In this document: piece after piece, positions 42,771 through 52,300 of the stretch
Layout: each line of letters opens with the position of its first letter
Numbering within the stretch: position 1 is the first letter of the stretch
Assembly: GCA_963714145.1 (NCBI GenBank)
Contig: OY970235.1
Span: 6,758,001-6,822,000 of the forward strand
DNA from: JBBWZH01 sp035544115
GTDB taxonomy: Bacteria; Actinomycetota; Actinomycetes; Mycobacteriales; CADCTP01
DNA: 64,000 bases
Reading direction: 5' to 3'
Program-made: the position numbers and the translations under genes
The notes under the pieces: model-generated
What the model saw: the letters and a program-made list of their open reading frames with translations, nothing else
Told to the model about the DNA's origin: nothing
Database searches by the model: none

Positions 42771-43538
42771 TCAGCCGAGGCGGCGAGCGAGGCGCCGGTA
42801 GGTGCCGGGTAGCACGGCCCGGACCTTCGGCGCCACGCCCAGCCAGCGCGGCAGCACCACGTCCCGGTCCCGCTCGGTGGCCCGGACCACGGCCCGGGCC
42901 ACCCGCCGCACGTCCAGCGGGCGGGGAAACCCCCGGTCGTACGGGGTGCCGCGGCGGGCGAAGAACCCGGTGTCGACGGCGCCGGGGCTCACCACCGCGA
43001 CACCCACGCCAGACCCGGCCACCTCCAGCCGTAGGCTCTCGGCAAACACGACCAACCCGGCCTTGGTGGCCGCGTAGACGCTCTCGGAGGCGACCCCGGT
43101 GAGGCCCGCGATCGACGCCAGCAGGGTGAGTTGCCCGGTGCCGCGGGCCAGCATGCCCGGCAGCAGCGCGCGGGCGAGCAGGATCGGGGCACGCAGGTTC
43201 AGCGCGATCAGCTCGTCCAGGGTGCCGGCGGGCATTTCGGCGAGCGGCCCGCGCCAGCCCGCGCCGGCGCTGGCGACCAGCGCGTCCACCCGGCCGTGCA
43301 CCGCGAGCGCCGCCGCGGCCAGCTCGTCCGGGCCGGTCGGGGTGCCGAGATCGGCCAGCAGCGGGTGCGCGCCGGTGCGGTCGGCCACCGCGGCGGTCGC
43401 CACCGGGTCCCGGCCGGCGGCCAGCACCCGCGCACCGCGGCCGGCCAACTGGGCCGCGACCGCCGCGCCGATCCCGGCCGACGCCCCGGTGACCAGCACC
43501 ACCGCACCCTCGAACCGCACGGCCGGACTGTAGGCCAT
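42771..43538 (-). CDS. Short-chain dehydrogenase/reductase
   Basis: The 255-residue protein starts MAYSPAVRFEGAVVLVTGAS. The cofactor loop is TGASAGIG, the active-site tyrosine-lysine pair YAATKAG, the serine near LLASIAG, and SPGAVDTGFF follows. ARVLAAGRD suggests NADP preference through the arginine. It is convergent with the PPOX gene and divergent from the acyltransferase. Confidence 0.88.
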   Translation of the reverse strand: MAYSPAVRFEGAVVLVTGASAGIGAAVAAQLAGRGARVLAAGRDPVATAAVADRTGAHPLLADLGTPTGPDELAAAALAVHGRVDALVASAGAGWRGPLAEMPAGTLDELIALNLRAPILLARALLPGMLARGTGQLTLLASIAGLTGVASESVYAATKAGLVVFAESLRLEVAGSGVGVAVVSPGAVDTGFFARRGTPYDRGFPRPLDVRRVARAVVRATERDRDVVLPRWLGVAPKVRAVLPGTYRRLARRLG

Positions 43539-43649
43539 GGCCCCGCCAGCCACCCCGCCCCGCCCGGCCGCCCACTCCCGCCCGGCCGCCCACCCCGGTC
43601 CGGCCGCCGGCCACCGCCCGGCCGCCGGCCACCGTCCGGCCGCGTAGCC

Positions 43650-45047
43650 ATGGCCCGTCCCCGCCTGCCGCGCCGGCCCGCGCCCGAACCGGCACCGGAG
43701 TTGGAGCCGGAGCCGGAGCCGGCCGACCGCGTGCTGGGCCCGGCCGACGCGTTCTTCGTCTACGCGGAGAGTCGCCGGGTGCCGCAGACCGTGGTGGCCT
43801 GCGCGGTCGCCGACATCACGATGACCCGCTCCGCGCTGGCCGCGTACGTGGTGACCCGGCTCGGCGACATGCCGTGGATGCGCCGCCGGCTGGTGTCGCG
43901 GTGGCTGGGGCTGCGCCGGCCGGCCTGGCGCGAGCTGTCCGAGATCGACCTGTACTGGCACGTCGCCGAGGCCGCGGTGCCGGTGCCCGGCGGGCTGCCC
44001 GGGCTGGCCGCGTTCACCGCCCGGATCGCCGGCCGCCGGCTGCCCCGGGACCGGCCGCCCTGGCGGATGTGGGTGCTGCCGGACATCGGCCCGGGCCGGG
44101 CCGGCTACGTGGTCGCCGTGCACCACGCGGTCTGCGACGGCCCGGCGCTGATCGAGCTGCTCGGCGCGATGTTCGACCGGCCGATCCACGCGTCCGGCGG
44201 GCGGGCCGCGCCGGTCGAGCCGCGCAGCCGGCGGTCCCGCCTGCTGGCCGGCGGCCGCACCGCGCGCGGCGTGCTGCAGTTGGCCTCGGACGGGATGGTG
44301 CGGGCCGGGCCGTTCACCCGGCGGTCCAGCCCGGCCCGCCGGCTGGCCACCGGGTCGGTGCCGCTGGGCACCGTCCGGGCCGCCGCCCGGGCCGCGCAGG
44401 CGCAGCCCACCGACGTGGTGCTGGCCGCCCTCGGTGGCGCGATCGGCCAGGTGCTGCCGGACGCGATCGGCGAGCGGAAGGTGCTGCGGGCGGCCGTCCC
44501 GGTGCTGGCCCGGACCGGTGCCGAGGCCACCGACACCGGCAACCGGACCGCCGCGCTCTGGGTCCGGGTGCCGCTGGACCAGCCCGACCCGGTCGCCCGG
44601 CTGCGCACGGTCGCGGCCGACCGGGCCGCTGCGGCCAGCTCGAACCGGCCGGCCGGCACCCGGTTCGTGCTGGAACGGCTGTTCGGCGTGCTGCCGGCGC
44701 CGCTGCACCGGCTCGCCGTCCGGTTCAGCTACCGCGGCCGGTTCTTCCACACGATCGTCTCGGTGATGCCCGGGCCCCGGCGCATCCCCACGCTGGGGCC
44801 GGCGGAGCTGTACTCGGCCTACCCGGTGCTGCCGATGGCGCCGCGGGTCGGGCTCACCCTCGGCGGCCTAGTCTGGGGCGACGCGCTCTGCCTGGGCCTG
44901 GCCGGTGAGCCGCGCGCGGTGCCGGACGCGCAGGCCCTGCTGGCCGCGATCCTGGCCGACATCGAGCGGATGGCGACCGCCGGCCGCCCCGGCAGCCCGC
45001 CGACGACGGCCGAGCCGGACGACCAGTCCCGGGCCGCCGGGTTATGA
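43650..45047 (+). CDS. WS/DGAT-like acyltransferase
   Basis: The 465-residue protein has a Pro/Glu-rich lead (about 25 residues), then LGPADAFFVYAESRRVPQ. The catalytic AVHHAVCDGPALIELLGAMF gives the HHxxxDG motif. LPMAPRVGLTLGGLVWGDAL is the late conserved segment. It would make wax esters or triacylglycerol from acyl-CoA. ADIERMATAG closes the protein. Confidence 0.88.
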   Translation: MARPRLPRRPAPEPAPELEPEPEPADRVLGPADAFFVYAESRRVPQTVVACAVADITMTRSALAAYVVTRLGDMPWMRRRLVSRWLGLRRPAWRELSEIDLYWHVAEAAVPVPGGLPGLAAFTARIAGRRLPRDRPPWRMWVLPDIGPGRAGYVVAVHHAVCDGPALIELLGAMFDRPIHASGGRAAPVEPRSRRSRLLAGGRTARGVLQLASDGMVRAGPFTRRSSPARRLATGSVPLGTVRAAARAAQAQPTDVVLAALGGAIGQVLPDAIGERKVLRAAVPVLARTGAEATDTGNRTAALWVRVPLDQPDPVARLRTVAADRAAAASSNRPAGTRFVLERLFGVLPAPLHRLAVRFSYRGRFFHTIVSVMPGPRRIPTLGPAELYSAYPVLPMAPRVGLTLGGLVWGDALCLGLAGEPRAVPDAQALLAAILADIERMATAGRPGSPPTTAEPDDQSRAAGL

Positions 45048-45110
45048 CTTATCGCCGGTCGGTCCGAACTCGGGCTGGACGGAGCGGGCGGGGTCACGCA
45101 TGCTCGACAC

Positions 45111-45425
45111 ATGGGCGAGGTCCGGCCACTACCCACGCTGGGCGGTGTGTTCTTCGACACCCGCCGCCCGGCCCGGGCGCTGCGGGTGAGCTGGCACGCG
45201 GACGATGACGCCGTCGTGCTGAGCATCTGGGACGGCGCCCGCTGCACCGGCACCATCCGGCTGCTGGCCGCCGACGTCCCCGAACTGATCCGCAGCCTCG
45301 GCCTCGGCCTGCCGGACTGGAACCTGGCCGGTCCGGTCCCGCCGCTGCCCGTGCACCGACCGGCCCCGGACGACCTGAGCGGGGAACCAACGCGACCAGC
45401 AGGTGAACCGACCCGGACGGATTGA
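45111..45425 (+). CDS. Conserved hypothetical actinobacterial protein
   Basis: The 104-residue product reads MGEVRPLPTLGGVFFDTRRP, then LRVSWHADDDAVVLSIWDGA and GTIRLLAADVPELIRSLGLG. It has the look of a small beta-rich actinobacterial protein of unknown function, with a Pro-rich end. It lies directly before tyrA and reads in the same direction. Confidence 0.7.
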   Translation: MGEVRPLPTLGGVFFDTRRPARALRVSWHADDDAVVLSIWDGARCTGTIRLLAADVPELIRSLGLGLPDWNLAGPVPPLPVHRPAPDDLSGEPTRPAGEPTRTD

Positions 45426-45461
45426 TCGAGATCACCCGGCGGCGCGGTCCAGCCCGGCAGA

Positions 45462-46454
45462 ATGCCGGGTGTGGACGAGCGGACGGTGCGGTCTGTCGCG
45501 GTGATCGGGCTCGGGTTGATCGGCGGCTCACTGGCCCGGCGGCTCGCCCCGGCCCACGACGTGCTCGGCTACGACGCCGACCCGGCCACCCGGGCCGCCG
45601 CGGCGACCACCGGCCTGACCACCGCGGATTCCATTGTGGACGCGGTGCGCGGCCGGGACCTGGTCGTACTCGCGCTGCCGCTGCCGGCCTACCCGCAGGT
45701 GCTGCCGGCGCTGGCGGAGGCAGCGGCCGGTGCGATCGTCACCGACGTCGCCTCGGTGAAGGCCGAGCCGCTGGCGGCCGCCCGGGCCATCCTGGAGCCG
45801 GCCGGCATCCGGTATGTCGGCGGGCACCCGATGGCCGGCACCGAGCGGTCCGGGTTCGCCGCGTCCGACCCGGCGCTGTTCGACGGCGCGGCCTGGGTGC
45901 TCTGCCTGGAGGAGGACACCGACCTGGCCGCCTGGCTCGCGGTCGCCGCGCTGGTCACCGGGTTCGGCTGCCGGGTGGTGCCCTGCCCGGCCGCGGCGCA
46001 CGACACGGCGGTGGCCCGGGTCAGCGGGCTGCCGCACCTGCTGGCGCTCGCGCTGGCCGCCGCCGGCGCGGCCGGTGGCCCGCTGGCGCTCGCGCTCGCG
46101 GCCGGCTCGTTCCGGGACGGCACCCGGGTGGCCGGCGCCCGGCCGGAGCTGTTCGGCGTGCTCTGCGACGGCAACCGGGACGCGCTGACCACCGTCACCG
46201 ACGAGGTGCTGGCGCTGCTGACCGAAGCCCGTGACGCGCTGCGGTCCGGCGGCACGGTCGCCCCGCTGGTCACCGCCGGCCGGGCCGCCCGGAAGCGGTG
46301 GGCCGGCACCGGGCTCGGTGGTCGACCATCCACAGTGGATATAGCGGCTCCGGGCGGGCGGGCCGCGCTGGCCGCGCTGGGTACCGCCGGTGGCCACGTG
46401 CTCGGCCATGCCGGTACCGTGCTGGACTGCTGGCTGCCGGCCGCCGACACCTGA
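45462..46454 (+). CDS. tyrA: Prephenate dehydrogenase
   Basis: The 330-residue enzyme has the NAD loop SVAVIGLGLIGGSLARRLAP, VLALPLPAYPQVL, VTDVASVKAEPL and YVGGHPMAGTERSGFAASDP, with the catalytic histidine in GGHPMAGTE. It converts prephenate to 4-hydroxyphenylpyruvate for tyrosine. There is no ACT domain, so it may be feedback insensitive. A GTG at 45471 is an alternative start. Confidence 0.92.
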   Translation: MPGVDERTVRSVAVIGLGLIGGSLARRLAPAHDVLGYDADPATRAAAATTGLTTADSIVDAVRGRDLVVLALPLPAYPQVLPALAEAAAGAIVTDVASVKAEPLAAARAILEPAGIRYVGGHPMAGTERSGFAASDPALFDGAAWVLCLEEDTDLAAWLAVAALVTGFGCRVVPCPAAAHDTAVARVSGLPHLLALALAAAGAAGGPLALALAAGSFRDGTRVAGARPELFGVLCDGNRDALTTVTDEVLALLTEARDALRSGGTVAPLVTAGRAARKRWAGTGLGGRPSTVDIAAPGGRAALAALGTAGGHVLGHAGTVLDCWLPAADT

Positions 46455-46496
46455 CCGGCCGGGTTCACCGCCGCCGGGAAGGGGAACAGGTCCGCT

Positions 46497-47387
46497 GTGA
46501 CCTTCAACGACGACGCCGGGCTGGACACCTCGCAGGTCTCCGACCAGCGCGGTGGTGGCGGGTTCCCGGGCGGCGGCCTCGCGGTCGGCGGCGGCGGGCT
46601 CGGCATCGTCGGCCTGATCATCTACCTGGTCATCAACACCCTGGGAGGTGGCGGGACCGGCGGGTCGACCGGGCAGGGCGCCATCTCGTCCCAGCAGTTG
46701 GCCCAGGAGTGCAAGACCGGCGCGGACGCCAACGCCAAGACCGAGTGCCGGGTGGTCGGCTTCGTGAACAGCGTGCAGGCGTACTGGTCGGCGCAGTTCC
46801 GGGCCAGCGGCAAGCGGTACACGCCCGCGACCACCGTGCTGTTCACCGGCTCCACCCAGACCGGCTGCGGCAGTGCCACCTCCGCGGTCGGCCCCTTCTA
46901 CTGCCCCGGCGACAAGCACGTCTACCTCGACCTCGGCTTCTTCGACGACCTGAAGACCAAGCTCGGGGCGCAGGGCGGGCCGTTCGCGCAGGCGTACGTG
47001 GTCGCGCACGAGTACGGGCACCACGTCCAGGACCTGCTCGGCACCATGGACAAGGCGGCCACCGGGGTGCAGGAAGGCCCGGAGGGCTCCTCGGTCCGGC
47101 TGGAGCTGCAGGCCGACTGTTACGCCGGCGTCTGGGCCAACCACGCGGAGAAGACCACCGACTCGTCCGGCCGGCCACTGCTGGAGATCACCGACCAGAA
47201 CATCGCCGACGGCCTGGACGCCGCCGCCTCGGTCGGCGACGACCGGATCCAGCAGGAGTCACAGGGCCGGGTCAACCCGGAGACCTGGACCCACGGCTCA
47301 TCCGCCGAACGCCAGAAGTGGTTCAAGACCGGCTACGGCACCGGCAACCCGGCCGCCTGCGACACCTTCACCGGCCCGATCACCTGA
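46497..47387 (+). CDS. Neutral zinc metallopeptidase (YpfJ/PF04228-like)
   Basis: The 296-residue protein starts at a GTG and has a Gly-rich N-terminus and one membrane helix (GLGIVGLIIYLVINTLG). The zinc site is VVAHEYGHHVQDLLG (HExxH), with LELQADCYAGVWANH bearing the third ligand. The family is a secreted or membrane-anchored peptidase. About 170 bases of its 3' end recur as a fragment at 48441-48611. Confidence 0.9.
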   Translation: MTFNDDAGLDTSQVSDQRGGGGFPGGGLAVGGGGLGIVGLIIYLVINTLGGGGTGGSTGQGAISSQQLAQECKTGADANAKTECRVVGFVNSVQAYWSAQFRASGKRYTPATTVLFTGSTQTGCGSATSAVGPFYCPGDKHVYLDLGFFDDLKTKLGAQGGPFAQAYVVAHEYGHHVQDLLGTMDKAATGVQEGPEGSSVRLELQADCYAGVWANHAEKTTDSSGRPLLEITDQNIADGLDAAASVGDDRIQQESQGRVNPETWTHGSSAERQKWFKTGYGTGNPAACDTFTGPIT

Positions 47388-47402
47388 CCCACAGCACCCT
47401 GC

Positions 47403-47416
47403 TAGCACATGTGCTA
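47403..47416. promoter_or_regulatory. Palindromic operator before the Phd/PIN module
   Basis: TAGCACATGTGCTA is a perfect 14-base palindrome ending ten bases before the antitoxin ATG. It is where the Phd-type antitoxin would bind to repress the operon. Confidence 0.65.
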
Positions 47417-47426
47417 CCGTGATCTC

Positions 47427-47696
47427 ATGACCACGCCAGTTGATCCCGACGCGATCGGGCTACGCGAGCTGCGGCAGAACGCGAGTGACATCATCCGCAG
47501 GGTGGAAGCGGGGACTCCGGTCACCGTCACCGTCAGCGGGCGGCCGACGGCGCGGATCGTTCCAGTTGGTCGCAACAACTGGCGCCGCTGGGAAGACATC
47601 GCCGACCTCTTCCGGGATGACCGGGCCGCCGAAGGCTGGCTCGAGGAGCGCGACCTACTGGACGGCGCGGTCACCGATCCGTGGACGGAACGGTGA
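47427..47696 (+). CDS. Phd/YefM-family antitoxin
   Basis: The 89-residue product has the Phd fold opening: IGLRELRQNASDIIRRVEAG, PVTVTVSGRPTARIVPVGRN. The C-terminal WEDIADLFRDDRAAEGWLEE would wrap the toxin. An upstream ATG at 47409 overlaps the operator and is less likely. The stop overlaps the toxin start (GTGA). Confidence 0.88.
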   Translation: MTTPVDPDAIGLRELRQNASDIIRRVEAGTPVTVTVSGRPTARIVPVGRNNWRRWEDIADLFRDDRAAEGWLEERDLLDGAVTDPWTER

Positions 47697-48085
47697 GCGG
47701 CAGCCAACGGGCCATCCTCGACACCAGCGTGTTGCTGGCTACCAAGCTTCCGCCGATACCGGGCGAACTCGCGATCAGCGCGGCCAGCCTTGCTGAACTG
47801 CACTTCGGGGTGCTCGTCACCCGGGACGAGAAGGTCCGGGCCGACCGCCTCAACCGGGTGGGAATGATCGAAGCCGGCTTCGAGGCGTTGCCGATCGGCG
47901 TCACGGTCGCCCGGGCGTACGGCCGGCTCGCCGCGGCTGTCGTCGCCGCCGGGCGCCAGCCGCGTGCCCGGGTCATGGACCTACTGATCGCGGCCACGGC
48001 GGTCGCCCACGACGCGACCCTCTACACCCGCAACGCCGACGACCTCCGTGGGCTGGAAGGCATCCTCCCGATCGTCACCGTCTGA
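47693..48085 (+). CDS. PIN-domain ribonuclease toxin
   Basis: The product has about 130 residues from the GTG that overlaps the antitoxin stop. The PIN acids are in AILDTSVLLATKLPP, ISAASLAELHFGVLVTRDE and RARVMDLLIAATAVAHDATL followed by YTRNADD. It is the toxin of a VapC type paired with a Phd antitoxin. Confidence 0.87.
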   Translation: MSGSQRAILDTSVLLATKLPPIPGELAISAASLAELHFGVLVTRDEKVRADRLNRVGMIEAGFEALPIGVTVARAYGRLAAAVVAAGRQPRARVMDLLIAATAVAHDATLYTRNADDLRGLEGILPIVTV

Positions 48086-48092
48086 ATCCCGC

Positions 48093-48444
48093 TCAGTGGA
48101 CGAGGTGGAGGGTGCCCCAGCGGGAGGTGTTGCGGAAGGACAGGCCGGTCGGGTCCTGCCAGGTGGTGACGGCGGTGCGGGTGCCGGCGGTGGCGTCGTT
48201 GACCTGGAGGTCGAAGCCGACCAGGGAGCCGGGGTGCGGGGTGACCGGGTTGAACGCGATGGACGCCTCGACCACATACCCGCCGGGAACCAGCTTCGTC
48301 GCGCTGGTCAGGTTGTTCGCGACCAGGCCGGCGTTGAAGTTGCCGCTGATGGTCTGGGCGTTGGTGAACGAGACCCGGTACTGGCCGTCGTCGTCGGTGT
48401 AGCCGGTGTTCTTGGTGTTGTCCGGATCCACGAAGATCTCGACG
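48093..48444 (-). pseudogene. Truncated copy of the xylanase 3' end (CBM9 tail)
   Basis: The sequence repeats the last CBM9 segment of the xylanase (49313-49664), reading VDPDNTKNTGYTDDDGQYRV to SRWGTLHLVH. Protein identity is complete except for V for T near the end. It stops abruptly at GACG (48441-48444), where metallopeptidase sequence starts. It lacks any start and is a fragment. Confidence 0.9.
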
Positions 48445-48611
48445 CCGCCGCCTCGGTCGGCGACGAGCGGATCCAGCAGGAGTCACAGGGCCGGGTCAAC
48501 CCGGAGACCTGGACCCACGGCTCATCCGCCGAACGCCAGCAGTGGTTCAAGACCGGCTACGGCACCGGCAACCCCGCCGCCTGCGACACCTTCACCGGCC
48601 CGATCACCTGA
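48441..48611 (+). pseudogene. Truncated copy of the metallopeptidase 3' end
   Basis: The segment repeats 47217-47387 with about three base changes, giving AAASVGDERIQQESQGRVNP, then HGSSAERQQWFKTGYGTGNP and the same stop. It begins at the GACG shared with the xylanase fragment. It has no start and is a fragment. Confidence 0.9.
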
Positions 48612-48632
48612 CCGCCCGATCACCACCCCGGG

Positions 48633-49004
48633 CTACGGCAGGATCGGGAGCTGCCTGATCCGGATCAGGGTCTCGGTGATGACGACCAGGCTGCCGGCCT
48701 CTAGCGCCGGCGCGAGCTGGCCGAGATTGGCCAACAGGAGTTGTAGCTGCTCTGCGGGGCGCCGGGCGCCTTCGCGCCGGAACAAGATGACGGACGGTCC
48801 GGTGGCGCCGGATCGGGCGAGCAACCCGCCGAAGTCGGTGTCTGCCGAGATCAGGATCCGATCCTCAGTCAGAGCCAGAGCCAGCACGGTTGGGTCGTCC
48901 GCCCGGGAAAGGCCCCGGTCCCGGACGTGCGCCGTGTCGTAGCCGGCCTGCGTCAGGCCGTCAGCAAGTTGTGTCGAGAGGTTCTGGTCGAGCAGGAACT
49001 TCAC
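48633..49004 (-). CDS. DUF5615 PIN-like toxin
   Basis: The 123-residue protein starts at a GTG overlapping the antitoxin stop. It reads MKFLLDQNLSTQLADGLTQA, HVRDRGLSRADDPTVLALAL and ILISADTDFGGLLARSGAT, the DUF5615 pattern with its acidic residues. It should be an RNase toxin. Confidence 0.87.
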   Translation of the reverse strand: MKFLLDQNLSTQLADGLTQAGYDTAHVRDRGLSRADDPTVLALALTEDRILISADTDFGGLLARSGATGPSVILFRREGARRPAEQLQLLLANLGQLAPALEAGSLVVITETLIRIRQLPILP

Positions 49005-49231
49005 GCACCGGAGAGTAGCGGGAGGTGCTGTTCCAGCATCGCCTCGGCCGCGAACCGGAGCGCCTCCCGCACGTCCTCGGGCTCAAGGTCCGGTAAGGCA
49101 TCGAGGATCTCGTCCGTGGTCATACCGTCAGCGACCATGCCGACGACGGTCGCCACCGGTATGCGCAACCCACGGATGCACGGAACCCCACCCATCTGGT
49201 CAGGATTCACCGTGATCCGCTCGAATCGCAT
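49001..49231 (-). CDS. DUF433 antitoxin
   Basis: The 76-residue product starts MRFERITVNPDQMGGVPCIR and continues GLRIPVATVVGMVADGMTTD and DALPDLEPEDVREALRFAAE, a typical DUF433 protein. It is the usual partner of DUF5615 toxins. Its stop overlaps the toxin start. A longer form from 49270 has no advantage. Confidence 0.88.
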   Translation of the reverse strand: MRFERITVNPDQMGGVPCIRGLRIPVATVVGMVADGMTTDEILDALPDLEPEDVREALRFAAEAMLEQHLPLLSGA

Positions 49232-49312
49232 GTTCAATCCGTTCGTCTTCCTGGCTGGCCCCGTACGCACGCGGCAACCCTAAGCCAACCACGACCGGAC
49301 GGCGCCGGCTAG

Positions 49313-52300
49313 TCAGTGGGTGAGGTGGAGGGTGCCCCAGCGGGAGGTGTTGCGGAAGGACAGGCCGGTCGGGTCCTGCCAGGTGGTGACGGCGGTGCGG
49401 GTGCCGGCGGTGGCGTCGTTGACCTGGAGGTCGAAGCCGACCAGGGAGCCGGGGTGCGGGGTGACCGGGTTGAACGCGATGGACGCCTCGACCACATACC
49501 CGCCGGGAACCAGCTTCGTCGCGCTGGTCAGGTTGTTCGCGACCAGGCCGGCGTTGAAGTTGCCGCTGATGGTCTGGGCGTTGGTGAACGAGACCCGGTA
49601 CTGGCCGTCGTCGTCGGTGTAGCCGGTGTTCTTGGTGTTGTCCGGATCCACGAAGATCTCGACGGAGTCCTGCTCGAACGCGTTCGGGCTGGAGTTGTCC
49701 AGGGTCGGGTCGTGCACGGTGGCCAGCACGTACAGGTGGCCGGCGTCCCAGAGCAGCTTCGCGGTGGCGGTGGCGCCGGTCGTGCCGAGGACGCGCACCG
49801 CGGTACCGAGCCGGGCGGCGTGCGCCCAGGCCCGGTCGGCCACCCCGTCGATCACCGGGGTGCCACGCCCGACATCGGCGGTGCCGGCCGGCGATGCCAG
49901 GGTCAGCGTGCCCCAGCGGGAGGTGTCGGTGTCCTGCCCCTGCCGGTTGTCGTTCCAGGACACCGTCTGTCCACTGTGGACGTCGGTGAGCCGGAGGTCG
50001 AAGCCGAGCGGCCGGTCGACCGCGCCGGCGGCGCGCAGCGGGAGCGCCGCCTCCACCCGGTAGCCGGTGCTGGTCGGCCGGGTCTCGACGCGGATGCCCG
50101 CGGTGTGCCGGCCGTCCCGGCGGATCCGGTAGTGCGCGTCGTCCGTGCCGTACGTGCCGGTCTTGCCGTTGTCCTGGTCGACGAACAGGTCGACGGCGTC
50201 GGCGGGGTCACGGGACGGGTCGGTCACGGTCACGTCGACGTACAGGAACCGGCCGTCCCAGCGGGCCTGGAAATCGCCGCGCATGGCGCCGGCGGAGAAG
50301 ACCTGCGTGCTCGGCAGCAGTGTCCACTGTAGATCCTGCTGACCGTCCACCCGCGGGTGGGCCTGCGGGGTCAGCAGCGTGCGGGTGATCTGTGGCAGCC
50401 GGCTCGGGTCCACGATCCCCCAGTACGCCGGCTTGGCCTGCAGGTCCTCGTCGAACAGCAGTGGCTGGTCCAGCCGGCTGATCGGGAAGCTCTTCAGCCA
50501 GGTGCCGTCGTCCGCCCCGCCCCAGATGGTGACCGCGGTGAGATCCCGCTGGTACCGGCGGAACAGGTTGAACAGGTCGCGGTACCGGTAGCCCTGGGCG
50601 GCGAGCACGTCCGGTGGGAAGGACGGCAGCGATTGGACGAAGTCGAAGTTGGAGCTCACGTCCAGCTCGGTGACCTGCTGCTCGATGCCGAGCCGGGCGA
50701 ACAGCTGGAACGTCTTCTCGATCTCGTCCAGCCGCTGCCGCTCGATGTTGATGTGCAACTGGTGCCCGACGCCGTCGATCGGCACGCCCTCGGCGCGCAG
50801 CCTCTGCACCACGTTGAACAGCGCGACCCGCTTGGCCGGGTACTCGGTGTTGTAGTCGTTGATGAACAGCTTCGCGTTGGGCGCGGCCTCGCGGGCGACC
50901 CGGAACGCGACGCGCAGGTAGTCCAGGCCGGTGATGGTGTACCAGGGGCTGCGCCGCAGGCCGTCCGGCTGGCTCTCGTCGATGACCTCGTTGGCCACGT
51001 CCCAGGCGTAGATCTGGTCGGCGTAGCGGCCGGCGACGGCGCGGATGTGCGTCTCCAGCCGGCTCAGCAGCAGCGCCTTGTCGGCCGGGTTCGCGGTCAG
51101 CGGGGTGCCATCCGGGTGCTGGAACACCCAGGCCGGGGTCTGGCTGTGCCAGACCAGGGTGTGCCCGCGCAGCTTGATGTTGTTGGCGGCGGCGAACGCG
51201 GCCAGCGTGTCCGCGTCGCCGAAGGTGAAGTTGCCCTCGGTCGGCTCGGTCGCGTCCCACTTCATCGCGTTGCCCGGTGTGATCGAGTCGAAGTGCTTGG
51301 CCAGCAGCTTCGCCTTCTCGCCGACCGTGTCGGCCGGCGACGCGGCCGCGCCGACCGGGAAGTCGCCGGCCAGCACGTCCTTCAGGGACGGGAGGTCGGC
51401 CTGGATCGGCTTCGCCGGCAGGAACGTCAGTACGAAGTCGTCGATGAAGAAGGACGCGGTGCCGCTGGCGGTCTCCACGTACACGGTCAGGAAGTCGACG
51501 TCGACGCCGAGCACGAAGGTGCCGGACAGCTGCGCCCACTGTCCACTTGTGACACCGGCGCCGGCGGCGATGGTCTGGAACGCCGGGGTTCCGGCGAGCC
51601 GCCGCTCGACGCTCAGCCGCATGTCGACCGTGGCCTGGCCGGGCGCGAGCTTCACCCAGACCGACAGCGCGTACTTCTTGCCCTTGGTCATCTTGCCGAG
51701 CACGTTGAACGCGGGGCCGGCGAACGCGGCGGTGCGGTTCGCGGTGAGCAGGCTGCGTTGGCCGCTGTGCGCGTCGGCCGTGCTGACCGTCAACTGCTCG
51801 GAGCTGATCCGCGGGAACCAGCCCTGCGCGGTGCCGCCCTCGAAGTCGCTGGCGGCGCCGGCCTCGTCGGGCGGGCCGTTCGGCGGCGGGGCGGTCTGGG
51901 TGATCGTCAGGTCGTCGAGGTAGTAGCTGACCGAGGCGTCGTCGCTCTCCAGGTAGAGCTGCAGCTCGGACGAGTCGGTCTGGAAGCTGTACTCGCCGAG
52001 CAGCTCGGTCCAGCCGGTCGCGGTGCCGGTCGCGTTGGCGACCCGCTCGAAGGTCTGGGTGCCGCCGGTCGGCGTGTGCTGCATGGTCAGGTGCATCGCG
52101 GTGTTCGCGGCGCCGGCCGCCAGCCGCACCTGGGCCCGGACCGTGTACGTGGCGCCCGGAGCGAGCAGGCCGAGCACGTCGCGGCCCGGGCCGTTCCAGG
52201 TCGCGGTCCGGCCGGTGGTGAGCAGGCTGGCCGCGCCGGCGTGCGGGGTGTCCGGGCTGACCGCGAGCGCGGCGCTGCCCCGGCCGAACCAGCCCTGGCT

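Noticed and set aside
41773..44750. Long minus-strand frames of 640 and 659 codons.
   Set aside because: Only the part up to the ATG at 43538 has SDR motifs. The rest is antisense to the acyltransferase, PPOX and membrane protein genes.
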